Origin: Fabrea salina
Taxonomy: Eukaryota > Ciliophora > Heterotrichea > Heterotrichida > Fabreidae
Reading direction: 5' to 3'
Assembly (NCBI GenBank): GCA_022984795.1
Contig: JALIHJ010000068.1
Location: 1-64,000 of the forward strand
DNA length: 64,000 bases
Below the pieces are notes generated by a model. It was given only the letters and a program-made list of their open reading frames with translations. It had not been told where the DNA came from and did no database searches. This document shows positions 1 to 10,100 of the stretch, one piece after another (positions within the stretch are counted from its first letter, which is position 1; each line of letters starts with the position of its first letter). Both the position numbers and the translations under genes were made by a program.

Positions 1-753
1 ACACCCTAACCTAACACCCTAACACCCTAACACCCTAACACCTAACACCCTAACACACCCTAACACTAACACCCTAACACCTAACACCCTACACTAACAC
101 CCCTAACACCCTAACACCCTAACACCTAACACCCTAACACCCTAACACCTAACACCCTAACACCCTAACACCCTAACACCTAACACCCTAACACCCTAAC
201 ACCTAACACCTAACACCCTAACACCCTAACACCCTAACACCTAACACCCTAACACCCTAACACCCTAACACCCTAACACCCCTAACACCTAACACCCTAA
301 CACCCTAACACCCTAACACCCTAACACCCTAACACCTAACACCCTAACACCTAACACTAACACCCTAACACCTAACACCCTAACACCCTAACACTAACAC
401 CCTAACACCCTAACGCCCCAACACCTAACACCCTAACACCCTAACACCTAACACCTAACACCCTAACACCCTAACACCCTAACACCCTAACACCCTAACA
501 CCCTAACACCCTAACACCCTAACACCCTAACACCCCTAACACCCTAACACCCCTAACACCCTAACACTAACACCTAACACCCTAACACCCTAACACCTAA
601 CACCCTAACACTAACACCCTAACACCCTAACACCTAACACTAGCACCTAACACCCTAACACCCTAACACCCTAACACCCTAACACCCTAACACCTAACAC
701 CCTAACACCCTAACACCTAACACCCTAACACCCTAACACCCCTAACACCCTAA
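1..753. repeat. Telomere, C-rich strand, heterogeneous CCCTAACA repeats
   Basis: The window opens with about 753 bases of head-to-tail repeats. The commonest unit is the 8-mer CCCTAACA (G strand TGTTAGGG), mixed with units carrying one, two or four C instead of three. The C-rich strand reads 5' to 3' inward from base 1, the orientation expected of a left chromosome end. The array stops abruptly at CCCTAATACATTACG. From memory, CCCTAACA-type telomeres are reported from heterotrich ciliates. Some unit variation could be read error. Confidence 0.95.
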
Positions 754-1101
754 TACATTACGAAGTTAATAAGAGCTAATCCTATAAGACATTGTTCTAG
801 GGCAAAAATAGAAAGAGCACACTAGAAAACAAATAGAAGGAACTATCAAAAACTTGTTGAATAGATTTATAAGAGAAGAAATACAAGCAACTCAAAAGGG
901 CAACAGGTCAACACTCTGCATTCCTAAAAAGGCCCAAAGCTCACTAGCATAAAAATTAAATTAAACTTAAGTCATATAGAAGATAACTTAGCATTAAACA
1001 ACTACCCAAAGACTTTAATAGACATCAGAAACTGCATAAACTGACATGGCATAACACATGCATCTGTTAGGACAAGCGAATTAAGTAAGAACAAGCGTTA
1101 G
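754..1101. other. Subtelomeric spacer, no gene seen
   Basis: This is unique AT-rich sequence between the telomere array and the 3' end of the first gene. I see no long open frame, no tRNA-like fold and no repeat. It presumably holds the 3' untranslated region of the AAA ATPase gene and subtelomeric filler. Confidence 0.5.
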
Positions 1102-2501
1102 TTATTTTAATTCTTTAATTATTTCTTTTAGAAACTCTGAGTCAGCATGCTCTTCAAGGTAAACTCTGAGAGCTGACTCGGAAATCTTAGAGTTGAATGT
1201 AAATTGGAGCTTCTTGTGTCTTCTGATGAAATTTTCTTGGAGCAGCCACAAAGAAAAAGTCTTCCATTTCGAGAGGGAACTCAACCACTGAACCTTCGAA
1301 AGAGGTTTGAGCAGGTTTTTAACTTGGGTTTATCAACCTGCATTCTATTGGTTTGAATTCTTAGCGAAAATACTCGATCTTTGATGGTTGCTTTTAAGTG
1401 CTCCCTCAAATCAATGTCTTTATAGTTGGAGCAGAAGTCCTTGAACCCTCTTAGTGAGCCATGGTACTTCAGGTACAACTGCAGGTCTTCATCTGTCACT
1501 GACCTGCTGTCCATTTCTGCTACTTGCTTCATCCAGTTTATAACGTCTTCTCCTTCAGGATAACTGAACAGAAAACTCTTGACATCACATCCTTCATCAA
1601 TCGTACTGAGTGATCCAATTCGGCTCGGAAGGTGTTGATCGCTACTGACCAGAATCACTTTGGCTAATCCCTTTGCAGTAAAGTTGAGTATAAGCTTTCT
1701 GATGAAGTTGGCACCTTCTGAGTAGTTATCGACTTCGAGTAGAATATGCTGGACGTTGTCAAAGATTAGAACAGGTTTTTTGCGCTCCTTGATCAGTTCT
1801 TCTAGGCACTCTTCAAACAGAACTTCGTCGTTGGTTGAGTACCCCTTAACTCCCAGTCTGGAATATAAGTTCTTCCATAGAGTGTCTTTTCTGGCTTCCA
1901 AGTCCAGGTAAAAAGAAACGAACTGGGTCTCGGTATCAGAGTACTTCTTGAGAACTTGAGGGTTGCTAAGCACATGGCAAAGTCTCTCCATAAAGGTAGA
2001 TTTGCCTATGCCTTTGGGTCCGTAGACCACGTCCACTCCTCTCTCAATGGGGCTTTCAAGGTGGTTAATCCACTCTCGAGTAAGTTCAGGGTTTTCAATC
2101 AAGGGGCCTTTAACTCTAGGTGCTGGCTTGGGCTGAGTCAGAGTCTTTTTGATTTTTCTAGAAGTGCTTCTAGGGTGCCTGAGTTCTACTTCTGTTTGAA
2201 CTAGGTACAGCGTAACTAAAGGCGAAGAAATGTAGAGGAGCATTTTGGCCCAAGACATGAAGTCGAAGAACCGGTAGATTTGAGTTCCTTCGATTGCTGG
2301 GGAACCTTCTTGGGAAAGTTGGCTGACTATGAGCCCAGAAGATTCGGCTCTTAGAGTTTGGTTTCCGATGAGGGCAATTGGCTCGCCTTTGCTGACTAGT
2401 TGCCAATTGCCCTTGTAGAACTTCAACTCTCCAGAAAACCCTTGGGGAACTCTGAGTTTAGCAAAGTTGCGGACGACTCGAGTGAACATTTTATTAGCCA
2501 T
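1102..2501 (-). CDS. AAA-type P-loop ATPase with one membrane segment; one frame break near the 3' end
   Basis: About 466 residues if the frame break is ignored. The ATG at 2501 (MANKMFTRVVRNFAKL) gives a basic, mitochondrial-presequence-like N-terminus. The open frame runs further upstream, but only with a TTG and into the retroposon boundary, so this ATG is preferred. A hydrophobic stretch (MLLYISSPLVTLYLV) lies near residue 105, followed by Walker A GPKGIGKST, Walker B VLIFDNVQ and a sensor-like VILVSSD. This resembles eukaryotic NTPases of the broad AAA_16/ATPase_2 kind, and an inner mitochondrial membrane ATPase is one possibility. The main frame stops at 1281. A second frame continues to 1102 with a sensible tail ending KEIIKELK, and adding one A to an A5 run near 1320 would join them. 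The substrate is unknown. Confidence 0.6.
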
Positions 2502-2555
2502 TGAATTAGGGGGATATGAGTTTGACCGGGTTAAGAAGTCTAGGGGGCTGGACCT

Positions 2556-2571
2556 AACCTTGAACAGCACA
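2556..2571. repeat. Target-site duplication, left copy, of LINE insertion 1
   Basis: The 16 bases AACCTTGAACAGCACA recur exactly at 3293-3308, on the other side of the LINE fragment. The first two A may instead belong to the A-rich tail at the right copy, so the true length is 14 to 16. Confidence 0.85.
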
Positions 2572-3292
2572 GATTGAGGCCTCACACGAGATAACAATCA
2601 GAAGACTTAAACTAGTGAAGAAGATTATGGAAACGGACGATTTGCACAAACGAATACTGGAATTGAATGTATCTCTTAACACTGATTGGTGGAAGTCAGT
2701 GAAAGAGGACTCAGAGGAAGTCGGAGTAAACTTGGATGAATTGAAGGATGCCAACCTAAAATTAATCCTCGAAGATTTCAAAAACAGGAAAAGGAGAGAA
2801 ATAATAGAGGACACCGATGAAAGAGAAATTTATGACGTACACACATTTGGAAAGAAGGGAAAACACAGGAACGAGATGAACAGTTTCATGACAGAAGCAG
2901 TCATCATCGAAATCAAACTTAGGTGCAGAAGATCTAGACTTAACGGACACAGATTTAGAATGGGGCACTCAACCCCATTCTGCCCCTTTTGCTTATCATG
3001 GGAGACAACGGACCACTTCTTGGAAGAGTGCGAGTTTTACCATGAAGAAAGAAGAGAACTAAAGGAAGATTTAGGAGAAAGAAGTGTCTTGGAACTTCTA
3101 CACAGAAAAGAAGATGAGAACGTAGACCTACTTTTCAAAAAATTCTTAGAGAAGGCATACCAAAAAAGACTTTCTATTGGAGACGAGGAGACAATTGAGA
3201 CCAAAACCAAGAGAAATGAGGACAAAAGAAGAGAACTACTGTTCTACACAAGAGGTTAGGCCAGAAGGCCGTAAAACATAAATAAATAAATA
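2572..3292 (+). mobile_element. 5'-truncated LINE (non-LTR retrotransposon) fragment with A-rich tail
   Basis: A 721-bp insertion is bounded by a perfect 16-bp target-site duplication and ends in an (AAAT)n-like tail (ACATAAATAAATAAATAA). It carries one frame open from the left junction through 3259 (about 228 residues). The protein has CPFC, then seven residues, H, four residues, C (CPFCLSWETTDHFLEEC), the zinc-knuckle signature found C-terminal of reverse transcriptase in many LINEs. Right after the stop is a GGCC-AGAA-GGCC hairpin. The RT and endonuclease parts are absent, as in ordinary 5'-truncated copies. It sits 55-70 bp upstream of the AAA ATPase start, in opposite orientation. The open frame and perfect duplication suggest a young insertion. 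Confidence 0.85.
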
Positions 3293-3308
3293 AACCTTGA
3301 ACAGCACA
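3293..3308. repeat. Target-site duplication, right copy, of LINE insertion 1
   Basis: Exact copy of 2556-2571, directly following the A-rich LINE tail. Confidence 0.85.
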
Positions 3309-4655
3309 CAAAAGGCTGAAGGTAAGTAAACTTGGAAGTTAAGGTTAAAGGTGATAGTATGAGAGTAGCAATAGAGTATGAGCGGGAAATGGTCAGATGG
3401 TGACATACTACCGGAGAGAAGCCAGAACTTAAGGCATAGCAGTAAGGACTGTGAACAACTAACCAGAACCTCAAGAGCATCAAATTGTACACTAAGCTAG
3501 CAATCACAATGCGAAGAAAAGATTAGGCTTTGAGAAGTGCAAGCAAAGCAAGTAACCAACGAAGATAATTCAAGACTGACTTATAGCATTGCAGAAGCTT
3601 AGACAGCAGTATTATCCTCACTCCCACTAACAATCAGCCTAGGTTCCATTTATCAGGCAGTACCAGAAAAGGTCTGAGGTAAAACTTTAAGGAAACTAGA
3701 ATAGTTCTTAATAAGGTTAAACTTTAAGTAGTTTATTGGCTACTCTTGCTTTGGTTATTTGGAACTCGAGTTGTCAAGTAGCTATTGTTTGTGAATTAAT
3801 CGGACACATCTGGGAACTAGTGCTTAATACACCTAGGACAGAATTTAAGCAATTCTTAAACCAAGTCGAAAGAGATTTATAAGGGACCAATATTTGAGAG
3901 TACCTTTCTACTGGTTCTGAAACAAGCTTTCACTGGTAGTAAGTAATCTTCCAGAGTCAATCCTTTGATAGGAACTCAGTAAACCTTAGATCTGTTTGAC
4001 TATAGAGTTCTGAACAAGACATCATGCTTCATGAACACTTGGTTACTTGCTGACTTGTTGATTCGTACAGTTGAACACAAACTCATGCACATCACAGTCT
4101 GGTTTATTAGTTTAGGTATAATAACTAGAGGTCTTGCTGGAGTTATGCTTAGGAGTGGAAACAAAGGTAGAGAAAGGGATCCTAGAGATCAAAGTGGAAA
4201 CAGTGGAAACAGTGAAAAACCAGGTTGTCAGAAACACAGTTCTGACTAAGGAGTGTAGTTTGAACACAGAATAAAGAATATAAGAAGCACTAGATTGACT
4301 TGGTAAAACTAGTGTGTACCTAGCTACTGAAGTCAGACAGATTCCAATACTTCACTGCATAGTTAGACTGTTCATTATTGCAGAAACATCCTACACTCAC
4401 AACATAGGACAGTTAGGCATGTTGTTAAAAGACTCTCAGCATGGTCTTTAGTACTTAGAGCAACTTGGTTACTTAAGAGCAACAACGAAGTAACTAGGAA
4501 ATTCAAGAAGCATTCAACTTAAGACAGAGACTCTAGAGTAGGTTGAATAGTTACTTGAGTGATTGAATGAAGAAACTAAGTATTAGACAATGACATAAAC
4601 ATTAGAAACACTTAGAAAGAACTAGTTAAGTAAGAACTCAGTAACCTCTGCAACC
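3309..4655. other. Long subtelomeric spacer, no convincing gene
   Basis: About 1.35 kb between the LINE fragment and the second LINE remnant. The only plus-strand frame of any size (4031-4249, 72 codons) has low-complexity composition and no recognisable domain, so I do not call it. I see no tRNA or rRNA. The stretch contrasts sharply with the near-absence of spacers further in. Confidence 0.5.
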
Positions 4656-4785
4656 AACTCTCCACTATTGAGACAAAAACAAAAAAAAATGAGGAAAAAA
4701 AGAAAGAAACCTCTTTTTCCAAAAAGGGTTGGGCGAAAGGGCGGAAAAAAATAATTAATAAATAAAAAAAAAAAACTCTCCACTA
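4656..4785 (+). mobile_element. Short, diverged 3'-end remnant of the same LINE family, with target-site duplication
   Basis: Bases 4668-4773 align by eye with 3195-3292, the end of LINE fragment 1. Both run from TTGAGAC through an AATGAGGA segment and a GG-rich hairpin region to an AATAAATAAA tail. The copy is flanked by a perfect 12-bp duplication, AACTCTCCACTA, at 4656-4667 and 4774-4785. Many substitutions, mostly to A, mark it as more diverged than fragment 1. Only about 106 bp of the element is present, so it is a strongly 5'-truncated copy. Confidence 0.75.
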
Positions 4786-4940
4786 ATAATATTAAACAAT
4801 TTGTTTAAGACTACCCCCAAACTCGAGAATAATAAAATGCGACACGGGGTGAAGGCTCAAGAGCTATTGGGGTATCCATGAGACGATTAATCAAATATTT
4901 CAAGGTTATAAAAAGGCCTAAGGGCTACATAACAATTAAA
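4786..4940. other. AT-rich spacer
   Basis: Short non-coding stretch holding the 3' flank of the GPCR-PIPK gene. Nothing else is recognisable. Confidence 0.4.
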
Positions 4941-6778
4941 TTAATATATTTCAAGGTTGTCTAGTGTCTTGTAACCTGTTATTGATTTAACAAAGTCCAG
5001 AAACCTTTCTCGGTAAGGAACTGGAGGTACAGAAGAGATCTCTCTACTGTTACGTCTAGTCTTAAACTTTTTAAATGACTTTTCTATTCTCTTGTTGTAG
5101 TTGAAGGTCTGGGCAAAGTCTATGATTGCTAAGTAAACTTTCAAAGAGTCACTTGTAGTAAACAGGTACTTACTAGTAGGCAAGGACTCACTGGACAAGT
5201 CAATAGCTAAGAGCAAAGAGTAGTCCATGATTCCAAAGCTCTGCAGCATGTAGGTGTCTTTTTCAATTGCTTCAAAGATCTTTTTTGAGGAGTCTTCACT
5301 AAAGTTAAGCATTTCTACGTTCCTTAAGAAGTCCAAGTCCTTCATAACTTGGTTTCTAGGCATGGACTCAAGGGTGCTAAAAGTTTCTTGGAACCTTTCA
5401 CGGTCTAGCAAACTACCCTTTAAGTCAAACACTACAGGGTTCTCACACTTGCTTAGTACGTTTTCAATTAGCATGATGTATAAACTACTAGCTCTTTCAA
5501 TCTTAAAGCGAAATATTCCGTGAATTCTAGAGATCAAAGAGTCTTGACCATAAACTCTATCAAAGTAGCCTCCAAAAGAGTTCGTTAGGATCTTAAGTTC
5601 TTCTTGGTTGATTGTTTTGATGATGTACTTTCTGTCAGCAGTGAAGTAAAAGAAGGAACTACTTCTGCCTCCAGGGTTAGTGCTTCTTTTGTCTAAGTGT
5701 TGTAAGTTGTCATCAATGTTCAATGAATCTGCCAAGTCACAGTCTGATATGTGCTCAGTTGTTCTGAGTATATTGAAAGGCTCTGGAAAGTACTCCTTGA
5801 CTTTGTACTTGATTTTGGTATCCAAAAACACTTCGAAATTCCAAAAGGCTGCATTGGTTGTTTGATTAAGTACTCTTCAAGGGGTTTTCTTTTAGAGAAT
5901 AAAAAGTTAAGACCTTTAAGTACCTTTAAAACGTTGCTTGTCAGTAAGCTTTCGAAAAACGAAAAGTAAGGGTTGAATTCTTTTTGTATGCTTTGATAGA
6001 TCCATGAATCTTCAATTGAAGTTTCAGACTGAGCATCTCTTCTGCATACTATAGATCTTAGTACTTGCTTGAACATTTTAGGCTCAGAAACTCTAGCAAC
6101 AAAGACCATGATCCCCGAAGAGAAAGGTAACACAATATAAATAATGTTTAGCCATGTAATAGCTGGAGAAAACTCATGAGTAGTTCCCAGACTAAAGTAA
6201 AAGATGATAAGTGCAATCGAAAAAAGAGAAGATGCAAATACTACAAGCAAGTGGTAAAACATGTAGTTAACTGAATTCTGTCCTTTGAGTTTGTATAGTG
6301 AGTGGAATGCTAGAACTAAACTCACTAAAATAACCAAAAGAATAGAAACAAGAATCAGATATGGTGAATAGAATGGTAAGTCGGTGATTACAAGAACCAC
6401 ATACACTAAAGGAATTCCCAAACTCAGTAAGTGATAAAGGAACCTTCGAGGTTTGCTGGTAAACCTAAATGGCTTTTTGATCTTAAGGTAGATTTCGAGG
6501 GAAATTATTAAAGTGTAGATAGAATTGCACACCCAAGTATAAATAGCTATGCCTATAAATCCCATAGAGGGAGCATTTGGACCTTCTATCGCAGATCCAA
6601 GAAACAAGAGCCAGCCCCCATCAAAAAAAAACTGCATCAAGCACTGCATCAATACGAATTCTCCTGGGTACTTCCTTAGTTTTCTAATTCGCAGATGGCT
6701 CCAAACGAGTATTCCTGAAGCCAGGGTAGAGAGTGATCCTAAACAAAGAAACACTATATATAGAACTTCTTCGATCAT
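4941..6778 (-). CDS. GPCR-PIPK: seven-transmembrane receptor fused to a phosphatidylinositol phosphate kinase
   Basis: About 612 residues if one frame break is bridged. The first ~265 residues have seven hydrophobic segments like a G-protein-coupled receptor, beginning MIEEVLYIVFLCLGSLSTLA. The C-terminal half is a PIP kinase core: YKVKEYFPEPFNILR at its start, then the hallmark FDLKGS, then GIMDYSLLLAID, and IIDFAQTF near the end. Such receptor-kinase fusions are known from Dictyostelium (RpkA) and oomycetes. The protein would couple ligand sensing at a membrane directly to phosphoinositide synthesis. The receptor frame ends at 5720 and the kinase frame opens at about 5870; one extra T in the T4 run near 5847 joins them as QPFWNFEVFLDTK. 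No GT-AG intron of 15 or 16 nt fits. The start is the ATG at 6778. Confidence 0.8.
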
Positions 6779-7195
6779 CGTTAATGTTTATAAAAAAACT
6801 TTTAAAGTAGCTCAATAGCCACTTCCTTGGTGGCTAGAGACATAAGACTTCTGAAAGGTCCCCTGGATAATCCTTGGTTCGAAGCCTGGAGTTTACGATT
6901 TAAATTAAGTTCTAATTACTTTAGTTAAAACTGGAGAAGGAGTCCTAGAACAGAGAATTGGGTTTATGGAGCTAGTGGATTGTGTTTGCACACAAACAAG
7001 TTGAATTCTAAATTTGAGTTGGTCCATGAAATATGCTGGACTTATAACTGAAATTACTGTATGTTGGTTATTTAGTGTTAAAAGCCCTACAAAGACTAGG
7101 GGTTGAGAGTTACTGCATTAGTGCTTGGAGCTTGCCTAGTTTCTGTTTAAAATTCAAAATTGGTTCTTTAAACCCATCTTAGATAATTTTCATAT
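6779..7195. promoter_or_regulatory. Divergent intergenic region; pol III box-like motifs
   Basis: 417 bp between two divergently oriented genes, so it should hold both promoters. It contains TAGCTCAATAG (6808-6818), which fits the pol III A-box pattern, and GGTTCGAAGCC (6876-6886), one mismatch from the B-box. A 6-bp hairpin lies between them (6817-6835). I could not fold a tRNA cloverleaf and see no T-run terminator, so this may be a decayed tRNA or tRNA-derived sequence. Confidence 0.3.
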
Positions 7196-10100
7196 ATGGG
7201 ATTCAAACTTTGGATTATTATAGAAATCCTGGTTTTATGCTTGAGTGAAGAAATAGAGCAACTCCAGCTCAACCCCAGTACTCTTGAAATTCGCAAAAGT
7301 GCGAATTACTACATCTCCATAAGAAACCCAAGTCCTATTCCCCAAAACGGCAAGATCAAGGTCAGTTTTCCGTCAGAATTCCAGCCTTTTAATTCAGACT
7401 CTTCGGGTTGCTCTGTGATTTACAACATAGACCCCCAAGCAACTTGTGAGTTTGAAGGCAACACTGTTTACATCATTAACGGGTTTCCAGAAAGTCACGA
7501 AGGTGGTTCAGTTTCTTTCATTGTGAATTCTGTGCCTAACCCTGACTTTGCTTCTGAGTCCGGGAGTTTCCAAATATTCACTTTGGACGAAACAGACTCT
7601 GTGATAGACTCCAAAACGGATGGTTTGACTCTGAAGTTTGAGCCTAAGCCACTGAAGACTTTCGAGATAAACCCAGAGTCGAGTATTTCTGGAAGGGAAA
7701 CTACCTGGATTTTGGAGTTCGAAGTTGAGTATGCAATTCCAGAAGGAGGTTCAGTGATAGTTTCATTTCCAAAATGGAATGAACACCTTGAAGGTTCTGA
7801 GAACTACTTGGAAAGTTTTATCCAGAGTTCACCTACCTGCAGACCATTTTCTTGCACCTTTGAGAACGACCAACTAACAGTGAGTATCTCTGAAGAAACT
7901 GTGGGTTTAGTGAGCTTGGAAGTTGAGCCTGCAAGGAACCCCCCCACAACTCAGGGGGTTTCTGGATTTAAACTGGTAACTCTCGCTCCAAGTGGGAGTT
8001 TGGAGGAATCAAGCGATTTAACTGTAACAGTGAAAGTTGACGAGCCTGGTTCGCTAGTTAACGCGTTCTTTAGGTTTGACCGAGGAAATTCCAAAGTGAA
8101 TTCACAGGAGATTTACAAGTTCTCAATGGAAACTTCCAACCCTATTCCCGAGGGAAGTTACATTGAAGTGACCTTTCCGGAAGAAGTGACTTTAGAAAAC
8201 TACTTAACTAGGGTCACAGGGATTTTTGGTTTCGAAAACAACAACCCTGAATTCGAAGTTGAAGACACTAGTGTTAGGATAAACTACGGCTTTTCAAGGT
8301 ACAAAACTGGTCCGAGTTACTTGGAGTTTAAATTTGACTCGTGCAAAAACCCGCCTACTTCTGAACCTACGTCTTCAATCAAAGTTGCAGTTTACGACAA
8401 AAACAACTACATCATCGACAAGGTCCAGAATGGGCTGGGAGTGACCTCAACTCCAGGAACAGTTGAAAACATTCTAGTGGACCCGAAGGACTCCCAAATT
8501 GAAATAGAAACTAACTATACGATCAGCTTTTACTCAAACGAACCCTTGACAGAAGGCAGTGCTATTTTCGTCACTTTTCCGCCTCAAGTAGAAGCAAAGG
8601 ACAGGCCAGAGTCTGCATGCACCGAAGTCAAAGGCCTGAGCGAGTCAGCGACTTGTGAAGTTCTAAATAACCAACTCTTTGTGAGGAAAGTATTCTTAAG
8701 TGGAACTGTTCAGCAGGAAATAGAACTAGTGATTGACCAAGTAACCAATCCAATGACTACAGAAACCACTGAGGACTTTGGAGTTAAACTCTATAGTTCA
8801 GATGGCTTTGAGTACTTGATTTCGGAAGGAACAGGGGGAAGGTTTGCAGCAACTCCTGAAAAGTTCAAGTCAGTTGAGATAGAACCTAGTTCCTTTGTAA
8901 CGGGGGAACTCAACAGGTACTACTTCACTCTTGAAACCACTAACACCATACCTAAAGAGGGAAAAGTTGTTGTGGTTTTTCCAACCGAAATTAGGGTTCT
9001 TCCAGACATTGCTGTTTGTGGAGACTGGGAAGGATTCCAGAACTCAGCATACTGTCTTATTGCAGAAGACTCTATTTCGATCATAGACGGGTTCAAAACT
9101 TCACCTTTTGCCCCTGGAACTTTGAGGTTCAGTGTTTCTGGAGTGAAGAATCCTGGTTCAACTCAGCCCTCTTCTTCTTTTGCTGTTCAGTCAGAGTCTT
9201 CCCAAGGAGACTTTGTGAACTACCAAGACCAAAACTTAAGTGTGGAAATGAAACACCCTAATGAGTTAGTGGGTGCTGAAGTAGTTGCTAGTTCTTTGCA
9301 GGTAAGGGCAGAAACCCAGCTTACTATAAGTGTAACTCCCAAAAACCCATTTCCAAGTGGTGGCTACATCCATGTTACCCCACCTGAAGAAGTAGCTTTT
9401 TCTAGGGAAAACACTTGTGGCGTTTCTGGAACTCTTGCCAAAAGTGCTGTGTGCGAAGTGATTGAAGGAGTCTTGAGAGCAACCTTGACATTTGAAAACT
9501 CTGAAGTGAATGAAGAGTTTAGTTTTGTGGTTGATAAGTTCCAGAACCCAAGTTCTTCCAAACCTACAGGTTCATTTGCACTTAGTTCAAAAACTTCAGA
9601 GTTTGAAATAGACTACTTAGACAGCAACTTAGTTTTGGAAATGCAGGAACCAGCACCTATGGCCTCTGGAACTTTGAGTTTGGGGGAGTATGGAATAAAC
9701 ACTTACACTTCCTACTTGTTTGAGTTCGAAACAGCTTTTGAAACTCCAGAAAATTCCTGCTTAGAAGTCACTTTTCCTTCAGAAGTGTCTTTGGACTCTT
9801 TTACTGGCTGCAAAGTCGACGGTGAGGAACTTTTCTGCAGCAAACTTTCTCCAGACACTCTGGAACTAGAGATGTTCCCTCAAAGAACCGAGCCAAAGAA
9901 GTTCTCAGTGGAGGTTGCTTCAGTGAAGAACTCGCCTAACACTGGACGGTCTGAAGGCTTTAGTTTAACTACAAAAACTTCAGAAAAGTACTTACTGGAG
10001 TCTTACTCAGAAATAAAGGTTGAGTTTGGCTGCTATGAGCCTTGTGCAACATGCTTGAACACTCCAGAGAACTGCCTTTCTTGTATAAAGACTTCAAGCA

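Noticed and set aside
1281-2597. Upstream extension of the AAA ATPase frame to 2597
   Set aside because: It needs a TTG start and crosses the boundary of the LINE insertion; the ATG at 2501 begins a plausible presequence.
4031-4249. 72-codon frame in the subtelomeric spacer
   Set aside because: Low-complexity end, no domain, no close neighbours; likely chance.
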